Both the position numbers and the translations under genes were made by a program. The notes below the pieces were generated by a model that saw nothing but the letters and a program-made list of their open reading frames with translations, did not search any database and had not been told where the DNA came from. A stretch of 64,000 nt of DNA from Nevskiaceae bacterium (GTDB lineage Bacteria > Pseudomonadota > Gammaproteobacteria > Nevskiales > Nevskiaceae): positions 248,001 through 312,000 of the forward strand of contig SCRT01000012.1 in the NCBI GenBank assembly GCA_004298465.1, given 5' to 3'. This document shows positions 26,063 to 35,442 of this stretch, in pieces. Every line of letters begins with the position of its first letter. Position 1 is the stretch's first letter.

Positions 26063-26103
26063 CTCACGAATTGGTCACGGAATCGGTTACGGTTTCGTTA
26101 TGT
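26063..26103 (+). promoter_or_regulatory. Four phased direct repeats, candidate response-regulator operator
   Basis: Between the divergent MXKDX gene and the response-regulator gene, four similar heptamers occur in the same orientation: CTCACGA at 26063, GTCACGG at 26074, GTTACGG at 26086 and GTTATGT at 26097. The spacings are 11, 12 and 11 bp, one helical turn each. Tandem half-sites with 11-bp phasing are how OmpR/PhoB-family regulators bind, and the regulator encoded next door is of this family. Confidence 0.55.
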
Positions 26104-26154
26104 TTGCCGAGCGGTTGCCGTATACAGTCGGATTGAGCGGCCACGGAGCACGCG

Positions 26155-26886
26155 ATGGACGGGCGAATACTGTGCGTGGAAGACAATCCCGACATCGGCA
26201 AACTGTTGACCACGATCCTCGGTGACGCGGGTTATCGCGTCGACTGGGTGGCCGACGGGCATCAGGCCCTCGAACGCTGGCCGCAGGCGGCGCTGATCCT
26301 GCTCGATCTGATGCTGCCGGGCATCGACGGGCTGTCGGTGTGCCGCGAGATCCGCAAGCAGGACGCGGCGGTCCCGCTCATCATGCTCACTGCCAAGGCC
26401 GGCACGCAGGACGTGGTGCGCGGGCTGGAAATCGGCGCCGACGATTACATCACCAAGCCCTTCGATTCGCGCATCCTGCTGGCTCGGGTGCAGGCGCTAC
26501 TGCGGCGGCGCGGCGGCATGCCCGGCGGGCCTGACGCGCTGGCTGAGCAGGCCCCGATCGTGTGCGGCGATCTGGTCATCCACAGTAGTCGGCATCGGGT
26601 GACGCTGGGCGGGCGGGTGCTGGCGCTCACGGCCAAGGAATTCGCGTTGCTGGCGTTGTTCGCGCGCCATCCCGGTCGTGCCTTCAGCCGTGGAGAATTG
26701 TTGAATCGCGTCTGGGGGCCGGAGTTCGACGGCTTCGATCATACCGTCAACACCCACATCAACCGGTTGCGCGGCAAGATCGAAAACGACCCGGGCCGAC
26801 CGTGTCACATCCATACCGTGTGGGGTGTCGGCTACCGTTTTGACGACGCACCAGACGTCGAAACCAACGGGACTCCTCCGCCGTGA
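26155..26886 (+). CDS. OmpR/PhoB-family response regulator
   Basis: This 243-residue DNA-binding response regulator has a receiver domain (about 1-120) with the acidic pair in CVEDNPD, phospho-acceptor Asp at about residue 51 in LLDLMLPGIDG, the Thr in MLTAKAG and Lys in DDYITKPF. The winged-helix effector domain (about 140-235) shows LTAKEFALLALFARHPGRAF, SRGELLNRVWG and the C-terminal HTVWGVGYRFD. The stop overlaps the GTG start of the kinase gene by four bases, so they form a coupled pair. The gene is divergent from the MXKDX-b561-Mo-MsrBA row and probably controls it. Confidence 0.94.
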   Translation: MDGRILCVEDNPDIGKLLTTILGDAGYRVDWVADGHQALERWPQAALILLDLMLPGIDGLSVCREIRKQDAAVPLIMLTAKAGTQDVVRGLEIGADDYITKPFDSRILLARVQALLRRRGGMPGGPDALAEQAPIVCGDLVIHSSRHRVTLGGRVLALTAKEFALLALFARHPGRAFSRGELLNRVWGPEFDGFDHTVNTHINRLRGKIENDPGRPCHIHTVWGVGYRFDDAPDVETNGTPPP

Positions 26887-28361
26887 GTCGCTTGTTGCAC
26901 GGCTTCGGCCGCTTCACGCGCAGCCTGTACGCGCGCATCGCGCTGGTGTATCTGGTGAGCCTGCTGCTGTTGTCGGTGGCAGCGGCGTGGATCGCCGTGA
27001 GCCAGTTCAACCACCTCAGCCGCGAGATGGAACAGCGCATGCAGATCAACCTCGCGCACAACCTGGCCGGTGTGATGGTGACCCCGCTTGAGCACGGCCC
27101 CGAATCGGCCGCCGCACGCCAAGCCGCGCGGCGCATCCTATCCATCAATCCGTCGCTGCGCGTGTACGTGCTCGACGCCAACGGCCGCGTGATCGGCAAT
27201 TACACGGGAACCCAATGCCCGGCCAATGCGGGCGTCAACGTGGGCCCGCTGAACGACTTGCTCGCCCCACACCCCATGCTGCCGGTGTTCGTCGCCGGGC
27301 CGTGCTCGGTCGCTTCCAACGTGTTTTCAGTGGCGCGCATTCATTACGGGCCCACCCATCAATCCGGCTATCTGTTCGCGGTGCTGCACGCCGATCCGCG
27401 CATGTCGATGTTCTCGATGCTGCGCACCAGCACCATCACGCGCACGCTGATCGTGGCCGGGTCGCTGGCGCTGTTGATCTCGATTGCAGCGGGCCTGTTG
27501 CTGTTCGCACTACTTACGCGACGCTTTACTGCGCTCACCGAGGTCGTGCGGCGTTTTGCCGCCGGCGACTACAGCCAACGCACCACACCGCGCCGCAATG
27601 ACGAGATCGGGCTGCTGGGGCGCGCCTTCAACGAAATGGCCGGCACCATCGAGGCACAGCTCAACGCCCTGCGCGTCACCGATCGCCAGCGGCGCGAACT
27701 GGTCGCCAACCTGTCGCACGATTTCCGCACGCCTCTGACATCGTTGCGCGGCTACGCCGAACAGTTGCAGGCCGACCATGACCTGCCACCGCAAACGCGG
27801 CAGGCGCATGTGGACGCTATCCTTACCAACACCGAGCGGCTGACGCGCCTGGCGCAGCAGTTGTCCACGCTGGCGCGCGTCGATGCCTTCGAACAACCGT
27901 TGTCCATCGAAGTATTCTCTCTGTCCGAACTGGCCTATGACATCATCGGCAAATTTGCACCGCAGGCGAAGAGCGCCGGCGTCACGCTGAACGTCGACTG
28001 CACGCCGATGGCCATATCGGTGACCGCCGACATCGGGTTGATCGACCGCGTGCTGGCCAACCTCATCGACAACGCCCTGCACGCCACGCCCGCCGGTGGG
28101 CGCGTAACTCTGAGCATCACGACTCAGACCGACAAGGCTGTCGTGTGCGTCACCGACACCGGCGTGGGAATCAGAGCGGAAGACATACCCTTGGTAACAC
28201 AACGCTTCTACCGCACCACCGCCAGCCGTGGCAAGCGTGAGGGCTCCGGGCTCGGGCTGGCCATCGCCGCGGAAATCTGTGAACGTCACGAAACCCGGCT
28301 GCAGATCCGCAGCGTGCCTAGGCAGGGGACGTCGATCGAGTTCGCGCTGCAACTGGCCTGA
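26883..28361 (+). CDS. Membrane sensor histidine kinase with HAMP domain
   Basis: This is a 492-residue kinase with a GTG start overlapping the regulator stop. Two membrane helices (about 17-40 and 187-211) flank a periplasmic sensor loop of about 145 residues that contains exactly two cysteines (about 112 and 141). HAMP follows (about 212-265), then the HisKA H-box [18 protein letters not shown] with His at about 279. The ATPase domain has [19 protein letters not shown] and GSGLGLAIA. The two periplasmic cysteines could form a redox-sensitive disulfide. The stimulus is unknown, but the neighbours suggest oxidant or metal stress in the periplasm. Confidence 0.93.
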   Translation: MSRLLHGFGRFTRSLYARIALVYLVSLLLLSVAAAWIAVSQFNHLSREMEQRMQINLAHNLAGVMVTPLEHGPESAAARQAARRILSINPSLRVYVLDANGRVIGNYTGTQCPANAGVNVGPLNDLLAPHPMLPVFVAGPCSVASNVFSVARIHYGPTHQSGYLFAVLHADPRMSMFSMLRTSTITRTLIVAGSLALLISIAAGLLLFALLTRRFTALTEVVRRFAAGDYSQRTTPRRNDEIGLLGRAFNEMAGTIEAQLNALRVTDRQRRELVANLSHDFRTPLTSLRGYAEQLQADHDLPPQTRQAHVDAILTNTERLTRLAQQLSTLARVDAFEQPLSIEVFSLSELAYDIIGKFAPQAKSAGVTLNVDCTPMAISVTADIGLIDRVLANLIDNALHATPAGGRVTLSITTQTDKAVVCVTDTGVGIRAEDIPLVTQRFYRTTASRGKREGSGLGLAIAAEICERHETRLQIRSVPRQGTSIEFALQLA

Positions 28362-28415
28362 GCCCGGCAGTACGTCCATCCGATCCGGGTTCATCCCGGG
28401 AATCGAGGCCTCCTT

Positions 28416-28421
28416 TATAAT
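28416..28421 (+). promoter_or_regulatory. Consensus -10 box upstream of prfC
   Basis: A perfect TATAAT lies 71 bp upstream of the prfC start in the short gap after the kinase gene. No good -35 hexamer is visible at 16-18 bp, so the promoter may depend on an activator or have a weak -35. Confidence 0.4.
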
Positions 28422-28491
28422 CCGCAGTACTAGACAAGCGGCAAGCTGTAGGGCTCGAACGCCACCAGCGCCCCACCATTCCAAGAAGCTC

Positions 28492-30078
<1,587 letters not shown>

Positions 30079-30161
30079 GGGCACGAAATCCGGACTTTGG
30101 GTGGGCTTTCAAGGCCGGTGGATGATATGCTCTTTGCGATGCCAACCTAAGGAGTTGCCCG

Positions 30162-30734
30162 ATGTTGCGTAAGATCTGTGCAGCTGGTGTTGTCGCGGTT
30201 TTTCTCAGCGCCTGCGGACCTTCCACGAACACCGCCCAGACCGGAACGGAAACAGTAGCCCCGGCGGCGGAAACCGCCACGCAGCCGGCTCCTGCCGCGC
30301 AGCCAGCGGCGAAACCCGCTTCCAGGCCGAAGCCCAAACCGAAACCGGCTCCTGAACCGGTAGCACAAGCCCAACCCAGGGCCGCGGAGCCGGCACCGGT
30401 GTGCCGGACCTGCGGCACCATCACAGCCATTACACCGTTTGAGGAACGGGGCAAGGGCGGCGCGATCGGCGCGCTGGCAGGCGGCGCGGCGGGTGGTCTC
30501 GCCGGCAACCAGTTCGGCAAGGGCAGCGGCAATGCCGCCATGACGGCGCTGGGCGCAGTCGCGGGGGCCGTTGCGGGCATGGAAGCCCAGAAGCGTATCG
30601 AGACCAAGACGCTGTACCACGTGACGGTACGGATGGATGCAGGCGGCACGCAGACGATTACGCTGCAGAGCGTTGCTGGCCTCGCGCCGGGTGCGAAAGT
30701 CGACGTCAGTGGCGGTGCGCTGCGCCTGCTCTGA
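30162..30734 (+). CDS. Glycine-zipper lipoprotein (17-kDa surface antigen-like)
   Basis: This is a 190-residue lipoprotein with lipobox LSAC (Cys at about 18). A Pro/Ala/Lys/Glu-rich linker (about 30-75, AKPASRPKPKPKPAPEPV) probably spans periplasm or cell wall. The core has a CRTCGTI motif, then the glycine-zipper helix pair GGAIGALAGGAAGGLAGNQFG and AAMTALGAVAGAVAGMEAQ. The C-terminus YHVTVRMDAGGTQTITL is a small beta domain, as in SlyB/PcpB and rickettsial 17-kDa antigen proteins. It probably sits in the outer membrane with a structural role. An AAGGAG site precedes the ATG and a strong terminator follows. Confidence 0.85.
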   Translation: MLRKICAAGVVAVFLSACGPSTNTAQTGTETVAPAAETATQPAPAAQPAAKPASRPKPKPKPAPEPVAQAQPRAAEPAPVCRTCGTITAITPFEERGKGGAIGALAGGAAGGLAGNQFGKGSGNAAMTALGAVAGAVAGMEAQKRIETKTLYHVTVRMDAGGTQTITLQSVAGLAPGAKVDVSGGALRLL

Positions 30735-30752
30735 ACGCAACGGTGTAAATGA

Positions 30753-30786
30753 CGCCCGGATCGCGTAATGCGGTCCGGGCGTTTTT
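30753..30786 (+). terminator. Rho-independent terminator after the lipoprotein gene
   Basis: CGCCCGGA and TCCGGGCG form a perfect 8-bp GC-rich stem with a 13-nt loop, immediately followed by TTTTT. It lies 18 bp after the stop of the glycine-zipper lipoprotein gene. Confidence 0.9.
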
Positions 30787-30831
30787 CATGGGCGCAAGCA
30801 GGTGCGCGGGGCGGAACCCAGGTGAAGCGGA

Positions 30832-31488
30832 TCAGTCCGCGGTGCGCGGCTCGACCACTTGTGCAACTGTGGCGATGGCCTGGAAAGGCTGGTCGCCGAG
30901 CAGGCGGGCCAGTGCCGGTGGCAGGTGGCGCTTGTCGAGGCGCAGCAGCGTGAACTGGGCCAGGCCGGGGCGTTTGCCGTGCGTCATGCCCGACCAGGTC
31001 TGGGCCATGGAGCCGTCGTTTTCGGAGACGTTCACGCCGAGATCGCGCAACTTGTCGGCATAACCGGGCATGAGCGCGCCGACGCCGCGCATCAGGGGAG
31101 CGGTGCTCGCCTTGATGTCGATCCAGGTTTCGAAATCGTGTTCCAGCAAGGGTGCGGCCAGGCGCCGCACGAGGCGGCTTTTCAACCCCCGCTGCAGGCC
31201 GCGCTGTACCAGCGTTGCGACGCGCGGAACGGGCAGGCGGGTCGTCGGGCGGGTTGTCAGCTCGGCGGGAGGTGCGACAGCCGGATCGGCTGTGATGGGC
31301 TGCATGGCGTTCGCGAGGCGGCTTTGCAGGTGCAACCGCCAGAGTGTTTCTTCGCCACCGCTGCGCGGTGTGGTTTCCACGCCGACTTCGATGCTCAGCA
31401 GCGGTGTGCCGTTCAGGGCGGGCAGAGCGGCCGTGAACAGGCTGCGCGCCGGAAGTGCCGGAATACGGGTTTTGCGCGAGAATTTCAT
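30832..31488 (-). CDS. Hypothetical protein
   Basis: This is a 218-residue basic protein with no clear signal peptide or membrane helix. It begins MKFSRKTRIPALPARSLFTA and contains LLSIEVGVETTPRSGGEETLW, a Pro/Thr-rich stretch around residues 65-90, and Arg-rich helices (RGLQRGLKSRLVRRLAAPLL). The C-terminal part TLLRLDKRHLPPALARLLGD follows. Codon pattern and length support a real gene. No family is recognised. It is divergent from the acylphosphatase gene with about 35 bp between starts, so the two share a promoter region. Confidence 0.55.
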   Translation of the reverse strand: MKFSRKTRIPALPARSLFTAALPALNGTPLLSIEVGVETTPRSGGEETLWRLHLQSRLANAMQPITADPAVAPPAELTTRPTTRLPVPRVATLVQRGLQRGLKSRLVRRLAAPLLEHDFETWIDIKASTAPLMRGVGALMPGYADKLRDLGVNVSENDGSMAQTWSGMTHGKRPGLAQFTLLRLDKRHLPPALARLLGDQPFQAIATVAQVVEPRTAD

Positions 31489-31523
31489 GGCGGGCGGGGC
31501 AGGTTCAGGAGCAGGGATCAGGT

Positions 31524-31805
31524 ATGCAGCGAGGCTACCACTTTGTCGTGACGGGCCGCGTGCAGCACGTCAGGTTTCGCGTTGCGACTGCGGCGATGGC
31601 GCGATCGCTTGCGCTGAGTGGCTGGGTACGGAACCGGCCCGATGGCGGCGTTGAAGGCCTCGTTTATGGCGAAGACTCGGCGCGCATGCAGCGCTTCCGG
31701 GACTATCTGGCAAGCGGACCAGATGCCGCGCGGGTCGTGGCTGTGGTGTGGGAAGCGGTGGACGAGGCAGGCCCGCCAGGCGCAACGTTCAGTATCCGCC
31801 GCTGA
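31524..31805 (+). CDS. acyP: Acylphosphatase
   Basis: The 93-residue enzyme hydrolyses acyl phosphates. It has the compact acylphosphatase fold with the catalytic Arg in GRVQHVRFR (about residue 19; most enzymes read GRVQGVGFR) and the catalytic Asn in LSGWVRNRPDGGVEG (about residue 37). The rest, including YLASGPDAARV, fits the family length of about 90. The HVR substitution in the phosphate-binding loop is unusual but keeps the essential Arg. The ATG at 31524 follows a CAGGGATCAGGT region. Confidence 0.9.
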   Translation: MQRGYHFVVTGRVQHVRFRVATAAMARSLALSGWVRNRPDGGVEGLVYGEDSARMQRFRDYLASGPDAARVVAVVWEAVDEAGPPGATFSIRR

Positions 31806-31815
31806 CGCGGCAGCG

Positions 31816-32787
31816 TTACGCGATAAGGGCGCGGTCGCCGAGGAAGTCGAAGCGGAATTCGCGCGGATGCATTTTTTTCAGGATGTAATCGGCCATGCGC
31901 TCCAGCCGTGCGGGAATGCACATCAGCCGGTCCTGAAGCTCGCGACCGACCGCCGTCAGCCCGCCGAGTTCCCCGATCTTCCAGAACGCCAGCAGCTCTT
32001 CCACGATCTTCTGGTAGTGGCGCGGCCCGTAGATGTCGGCACGCATCATGACTTCCGACATGGCCTCGTAGTTCGGGATGGTGTGGCCGGGCATTGCCAG
32101 CGCCGGCATGACGCGCAGCAGCGCGTACAGGGCGCGTTCCGTGTCGCGTTTCAGGACTTCCCCGAACACGTTGCGATAGAACTTGAAGTGGCGGGCCTCG
32201 TCGCCGGAAACATGCGCCAGCACGCGCTGGATGGCAGGCTCGTAGCGCCCGCAGGTGCGGCCGGTGTTGGCGTGGGCAACCTGAGTGGCGCGTTCCTGCA
32301 GGCTGGTATAGGCCAGCAGGCGGTAGGCATCGTGTTCCCATTCCGGGTTGAATCCGGATGCGATATAGGCGTATTGCAGGCGTTCCAGTGCGATGATGTC
32401 GAAGACGCGAGCGTCGCGCACGTAGTCGCGCAGCACACAGCCGTGGCGGTCCTCTTCGGCCGTCCAAAGGTTGTTCCACGTGCTCCAAGGGCTTTCCGTG
32501 CCCATGTAGACGGCGATCAGGCGGTGGAAGTGCGGCAAGCCTTCCTCAGTCAGCAGGTTGATCGCCAGTGCCACGCGGATCGTGTCCGGCAGTCCGCGGG
32601 CCGCGTCACGAATCTCGGCCACGTCGGTGTCGGCCTCCGTATTCCGAGGCAGTAGTTCACTGGGGAACCACAGGTTACGGCGTGCAACGTGTGCTGCCAT
32701 CTCCGCTTCGACAAACGGTTCCATCGAGACGAGCACTTCGAGCCGGGCAGGGTCCATCGGTGCGGTTTGTCTGTTGTCAGAGGTCAC
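31816..32787 (-). CDS. Acyl-ACP desaturase family (soluble di-iron) protein
   Basis: This 323-residue helical-bundle protein has the di-iron motifs of plant-type stearoyl-ACP desaturases. A Glu lies in the NLLTEEGLPHFHRL helix, EEDRHGCVLRDY supplies Glu and His, and SGDEARHFKFY is the second ExxH set. A characteristic TESPWSTWNNLWTAEE block precedes the second helix. These enzymes put a cis double bond into acyl-ACP or acyl-CoA using O2 and ferredoxin. The C-terminal ~60 residues are basic. Bacterial relatives include mycobacterial DesA proteins. No dedicated ferredoxin gene is nearby. The start at 32787 or the ATG 30 bp downstream is possible. Confidence 0.85.
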   Translation of the reverse strand: MTSDNRQTAPMDPARLEVLVSMEPFVEAEMAAHVARRNLWFPSELLPRNTEADTDVAEIRDAARGLPDTIRVALAINLLTEEGLPHFHRLIAVYMGTESPWSTWNNLWTAEEDRHGCVLRDYVRDARVFDIIALERLQYAYIASGFNPEWEHDAYRLLAYTSLQERATQVAHANTGRTCGRYEPAIQRVLAHVSGDEARHFKFYRNVFGEVLKRDTERALYALLRVMPALAMPGHTIPNYEAMSEVMMRADIYGPRHYQKIVEELLAFWKIGELGGLTAVGRELQDRLMCIPARLERMADYILKKMHPREFRFDFLGDRALIA

Positions 32788-32909
32788 GTCGCTTCCGGTT
32801 GGTGCTGGCGGATCGAGCGTTCCGCGCGCTTGCCGTCGTATCGTTACATAGCATTAATTATAGGTGAAAGCCTGCCCGATGTTCATGACCTGCGCCAAGC
32901 GCCGGGCAT

Positions 32910-33740
32910 TCAATCCTTGAAATTGGGAGCGCGCTTGCCGGTATAGGCGGACATGGCCTCGATGGCGTCGTTCGAGACCAGGGTGGAAGCATTCCAGGCT
33001 GCGGTGTAGGCGAGCCCGTCCGCCACGCTGTGGTCGCGTGCAAACAGCGCGTTGCGCTTGATGCCGCGCACGGTGAGCGGGGATTTCGCCGCGATCGTCT
33101 GCGCCAGCGCCGTGGCGCCGGCCATCAGCGCGTCGTGGTCGGCGAAAACCTGTTCCACGAGCCCGATCCGTTCCGCCGTGGCGCCGTCGACTTTTTCGGC
33201 CGTGTAGCACAGGCGCAGCGCGCGGCCGTATCCGATGAGATGCGGCAGACGGTGCAGGGTGCCGACGTCCGGCACGACGGCAAGATCGACTTCCTTGACG
33301 CAGAAGTGGGCATCGGCGCTGCACAGGCGCAGGTCGCAACTGCTGGCGAGGTCGACGCCGGCGCCGACGCAGGCACCGTGGATCGCTGCAATGACGGGCA
33401 CGCGCAGCGTCTCGATCGCATTGAAGGCTGCCTGTGCGTGCTGGATGAACGCGTGGACCGCTTCGCGCCCACGCGCCGCGCCGCCCGGCGCCTGCGCGAT
33501 GCGCGCCAGGTTGACGAGGGCGTCGGTGTCGATGCCGGCGGAGAAATGCCGGCCCGCACCGCTGACGATCAGGACCCGGCATTTCGGGTGACTTCCGACT
33601 TCGCGCAAGGCAGCAGGGAATTCTTCCCAGAACGCCAGATTCATGGCATTCGCCTTTTCGGGGCGATTGATGACGAGGCGGGCAACCGGCGCAGTCAGCT
33701 CCAGGTTCAACGTGGTCCGGTTCGGCGTGGTGGAAGGCAT
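32910..33740 (-). CDS. Crotonase family, dienoyl-CoA isomerase (ECH1)-like
   Basis: This is a 276-residue enoyl-CoA hydratase/isomerase superfamily enzyme. The oxyanion-hole segments are GRHFSAGID and HGACVGAGVDL. The residues KEVDLAVVPDVGTL, with Glu and Asp spaced as in mammalian ECH1, plus Asp in GVDLASSCDLRLC, match the catalytic triad of delta(3,5),delta(2,4)-dienoyl-CoA isomerase rather than a classical hydratase. This enzyme helps degrade fatty acids with odd-position double bonds. The neighbouring acyl-ACP desaturase gene on the same strand fits a lipid theme. The hydratase alternative is not excluded. Confidence 0.85.
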   Translation of the reverse strand: MPSTTPNRTTLNLELTAPVARLVINRPEKANAMNLAFWEEFPAALREVGSHPKCRVLIVSGAGRHFSAGIDTDALVNLARIAQAPGGAARGREAVHAFIQHAQAAFNAIETLRVPVIAAIHGACVGAGVDLASSCDLRLCSADAHFCVKEVDLAVVPDVGTLHRLPHLIGYGRALRLCYTAEKVDGATAERIGLVEQVFADHDALMAGATALAQTIAAKSPLTVRGIKRNALFARDHSVADGLAYTAAWNASTLVSNDAIEAMSAYTGKRAPNFKD

Positions 33741-33992
33741 GGACGGTTCGAGAATGGCAAGGGAGGCCTTACATTACACGGCTTGCAGCGCGGGCTGTGG
33801 GCGGTTGCCGCAGGGGGTGTGTTGGGGGAGACGATTTGCGCGGACGTGTACAATTCACCCTCCATCCATCCGCGACCGGCGGGTGGCAGGCGTGCCGGGC
33901 ACGCCGATCGCGTCGCGTTTTTCGCTCGCGGGTTCCTTTCTCAATCGTCTTGATGTTTCCGCCGTTCCGGGACATCGGCTTCCGGATCAATC

Positions 33993-35372
33993 ATGAAATT
34001 TCAGGATTTTGGGCTGTCGGCCCCGCTGCTGGATGCGCTGTCTGCGCAAGGCTATGCAGATCCGACCCCGGTTCAGCAACGCGCCATTCCCCTGGCCCTC
34101 GAAGGCCGTGACCTGATGGCGAGCGCGCCGACGGGTACCGGCAAGACGGCGGCCTTTGCACTGCCGATCCTGGAACATCTGTTCCCGGCCGGTCACGCCG
34201 CGGGTGCGCGTGGCCCGCATCCGCGGGTACTGGTGCTGACGCCGACGCGTGAACTGGCGGCGCAGGTGCACGCCAATCTGCGGGATTACGCCAAGCAGCT
34301 ACCGCTGCGCAGCACGACGATCTTCGGCGGCGTCAGCATGCACAACCAGATCGACGTGCTGCGGCGCGGCGTGGACGTATTGGTGGCGACGCCGGGACGC
34401 CTCATCGACCACCTCGACCACGGCACGGCGAAGCTCTCGAACGTGGATGTGCTGGTACTCGACGAAGCCGACCGCATGCTCGACATGGGCTTCCGCCCGG
34501 CACTGCGCAGGATCATGGCGCAGCTTCCGCGCGAGCGGCAAACGCTGCTGTTTTCCGCGACGTTTGCCGGCCCGGTGAAGGAGCTTGCACAGCAGTTCCT
34601 GCGCAATCCGGCGACGGTGCAGGTCAGTCCGCCGAACAGCGTCACGGCCACGGTCACGCATCGCGTGCATCCGGTGGACACCGCGCGCAAGGTCGACCTG
34701 CTGCTGCACATTTTGTCTGAAGACCCGCAGCGCCAGACGCTGGTGTTCACGCGCACCAAGCACGGTGCCGACAAGCTGGTGCGGGTGATCGAGAAAGCCG
34801 GTTTCCACGCTGCCGCGATCCATGGCAACAAGAGCCAGAATCAGCGCACGCGCGCGCTACGCAACTTCAAGGATCACGGCATTGCCGTGCTCGTCGCGAC
34901 CGACATCGCTGCGCGCGGGCTGGACATCGAGCAGTTGCCGCTGGTCATCAACTACGACCTGCCGATGGTGGCGGAAGACTACGTGCACCGCATCGGTCGC
35001 ACCGGCCGCGCGGGAGCCGATGGCGTGGCGATTTCCTTTGTCACGCAGGAAAACACCGGTTTGCTGCGCGACATCCAGAAGCTGCTCGACGAGCCGCTCG
35101 ATGTGGCGCCGATGCCCGGCTTCGAACCCGGGCAGGCGCTGAACCTGGACAGCAATGTCCGACCTCAGCAGCAACCGCGGGGTGGGCAGCCGCGGGGCGC
35201 CCGTCCGCACACTGGCCACGCGCACGCCGGCGCGAAACCCGGCTCGCGCTCGCGTCCGGCGGGAAGGTCGGAGTCGGGCCAGAATCGCAGCCGCAATGTC
35301 GACGGGGTGGTTCGCCACGCACCGGCGACACGGAAACAGCGCCGGCCGCCGTCACGCCGCCCGGCGCGCTGA
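33993..35372 (+). CDS. rhlE: DEAD-box ATP-dependent RNA helicase, RhlE type
   Basis: This is a 459-residue helicase. The Q motif is at GYADPTPVQQRAIPLALEG, Walker A is APTGTGKT, motif Ia PTRELA, motif II VLDEADRMLDMGF, motif III LFSATF, then DIAARGLDIEQLP and HRIGRTGRAG. The FGGVSMHNQIDVLRRGVDV block and the short core are typical of RhlE. The C-terminal ~85 residues are basic, Gly/Arg/Gln-rich and disordered, likely for RNA binding. It probably acts in ribosome assembly and RNA turnover, often in the cold. A 250-bp leader precedes it with a perfect GGCGTGC/GCACGCC hairpin at about 33889-33905. Confidence 0.95.
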   Translation: MKFQDFGLSAPLLDALSAQGYADPTPVQQRAIPLALEGRDLMASAPTGTGKTAAFALPILEHLFPAGHAAGARGPHPRVLVLTPTRELAAQVHANLRDYAKQLPLRSTTIFGGVSMHNQIDVLRRGVDVLVATPGRLIDHLDHGTAKLSNVDVLVLDEADRMLDMGFRPALRRIMAQLPRERQTLLFSATFAGPVKELAQQFLRNPATVQVSPPNSVTATVTHRVHPVDTARKVDLLLHILSEDPQRQTLVFTRTKHGADKLVRVIEKAGFHAAAIHGNKSQNQRTRALRNFKDHGIAVLVATDIAARGLDIEQLPLVINYDLPMVAEDYVHRIGRTGRAGADGVAISFVTQENTGLLRDIQKLLDEPLDVAPMPGFEPGQALNLDSNVRPQQQPRGGQPRGARPHTGHAHAGAKPGSRSRPAGRSESGQNRSRNVDGVVRHAPATRKQRRPPSRRPAR

Positions 35373-35442
35373 CCGAAAACAGGTTCCGGCCCTGGCTCCT
35401 GCTTGAGCCGCGTGAACGACCGGGGATATGGGATTTGTGGCC

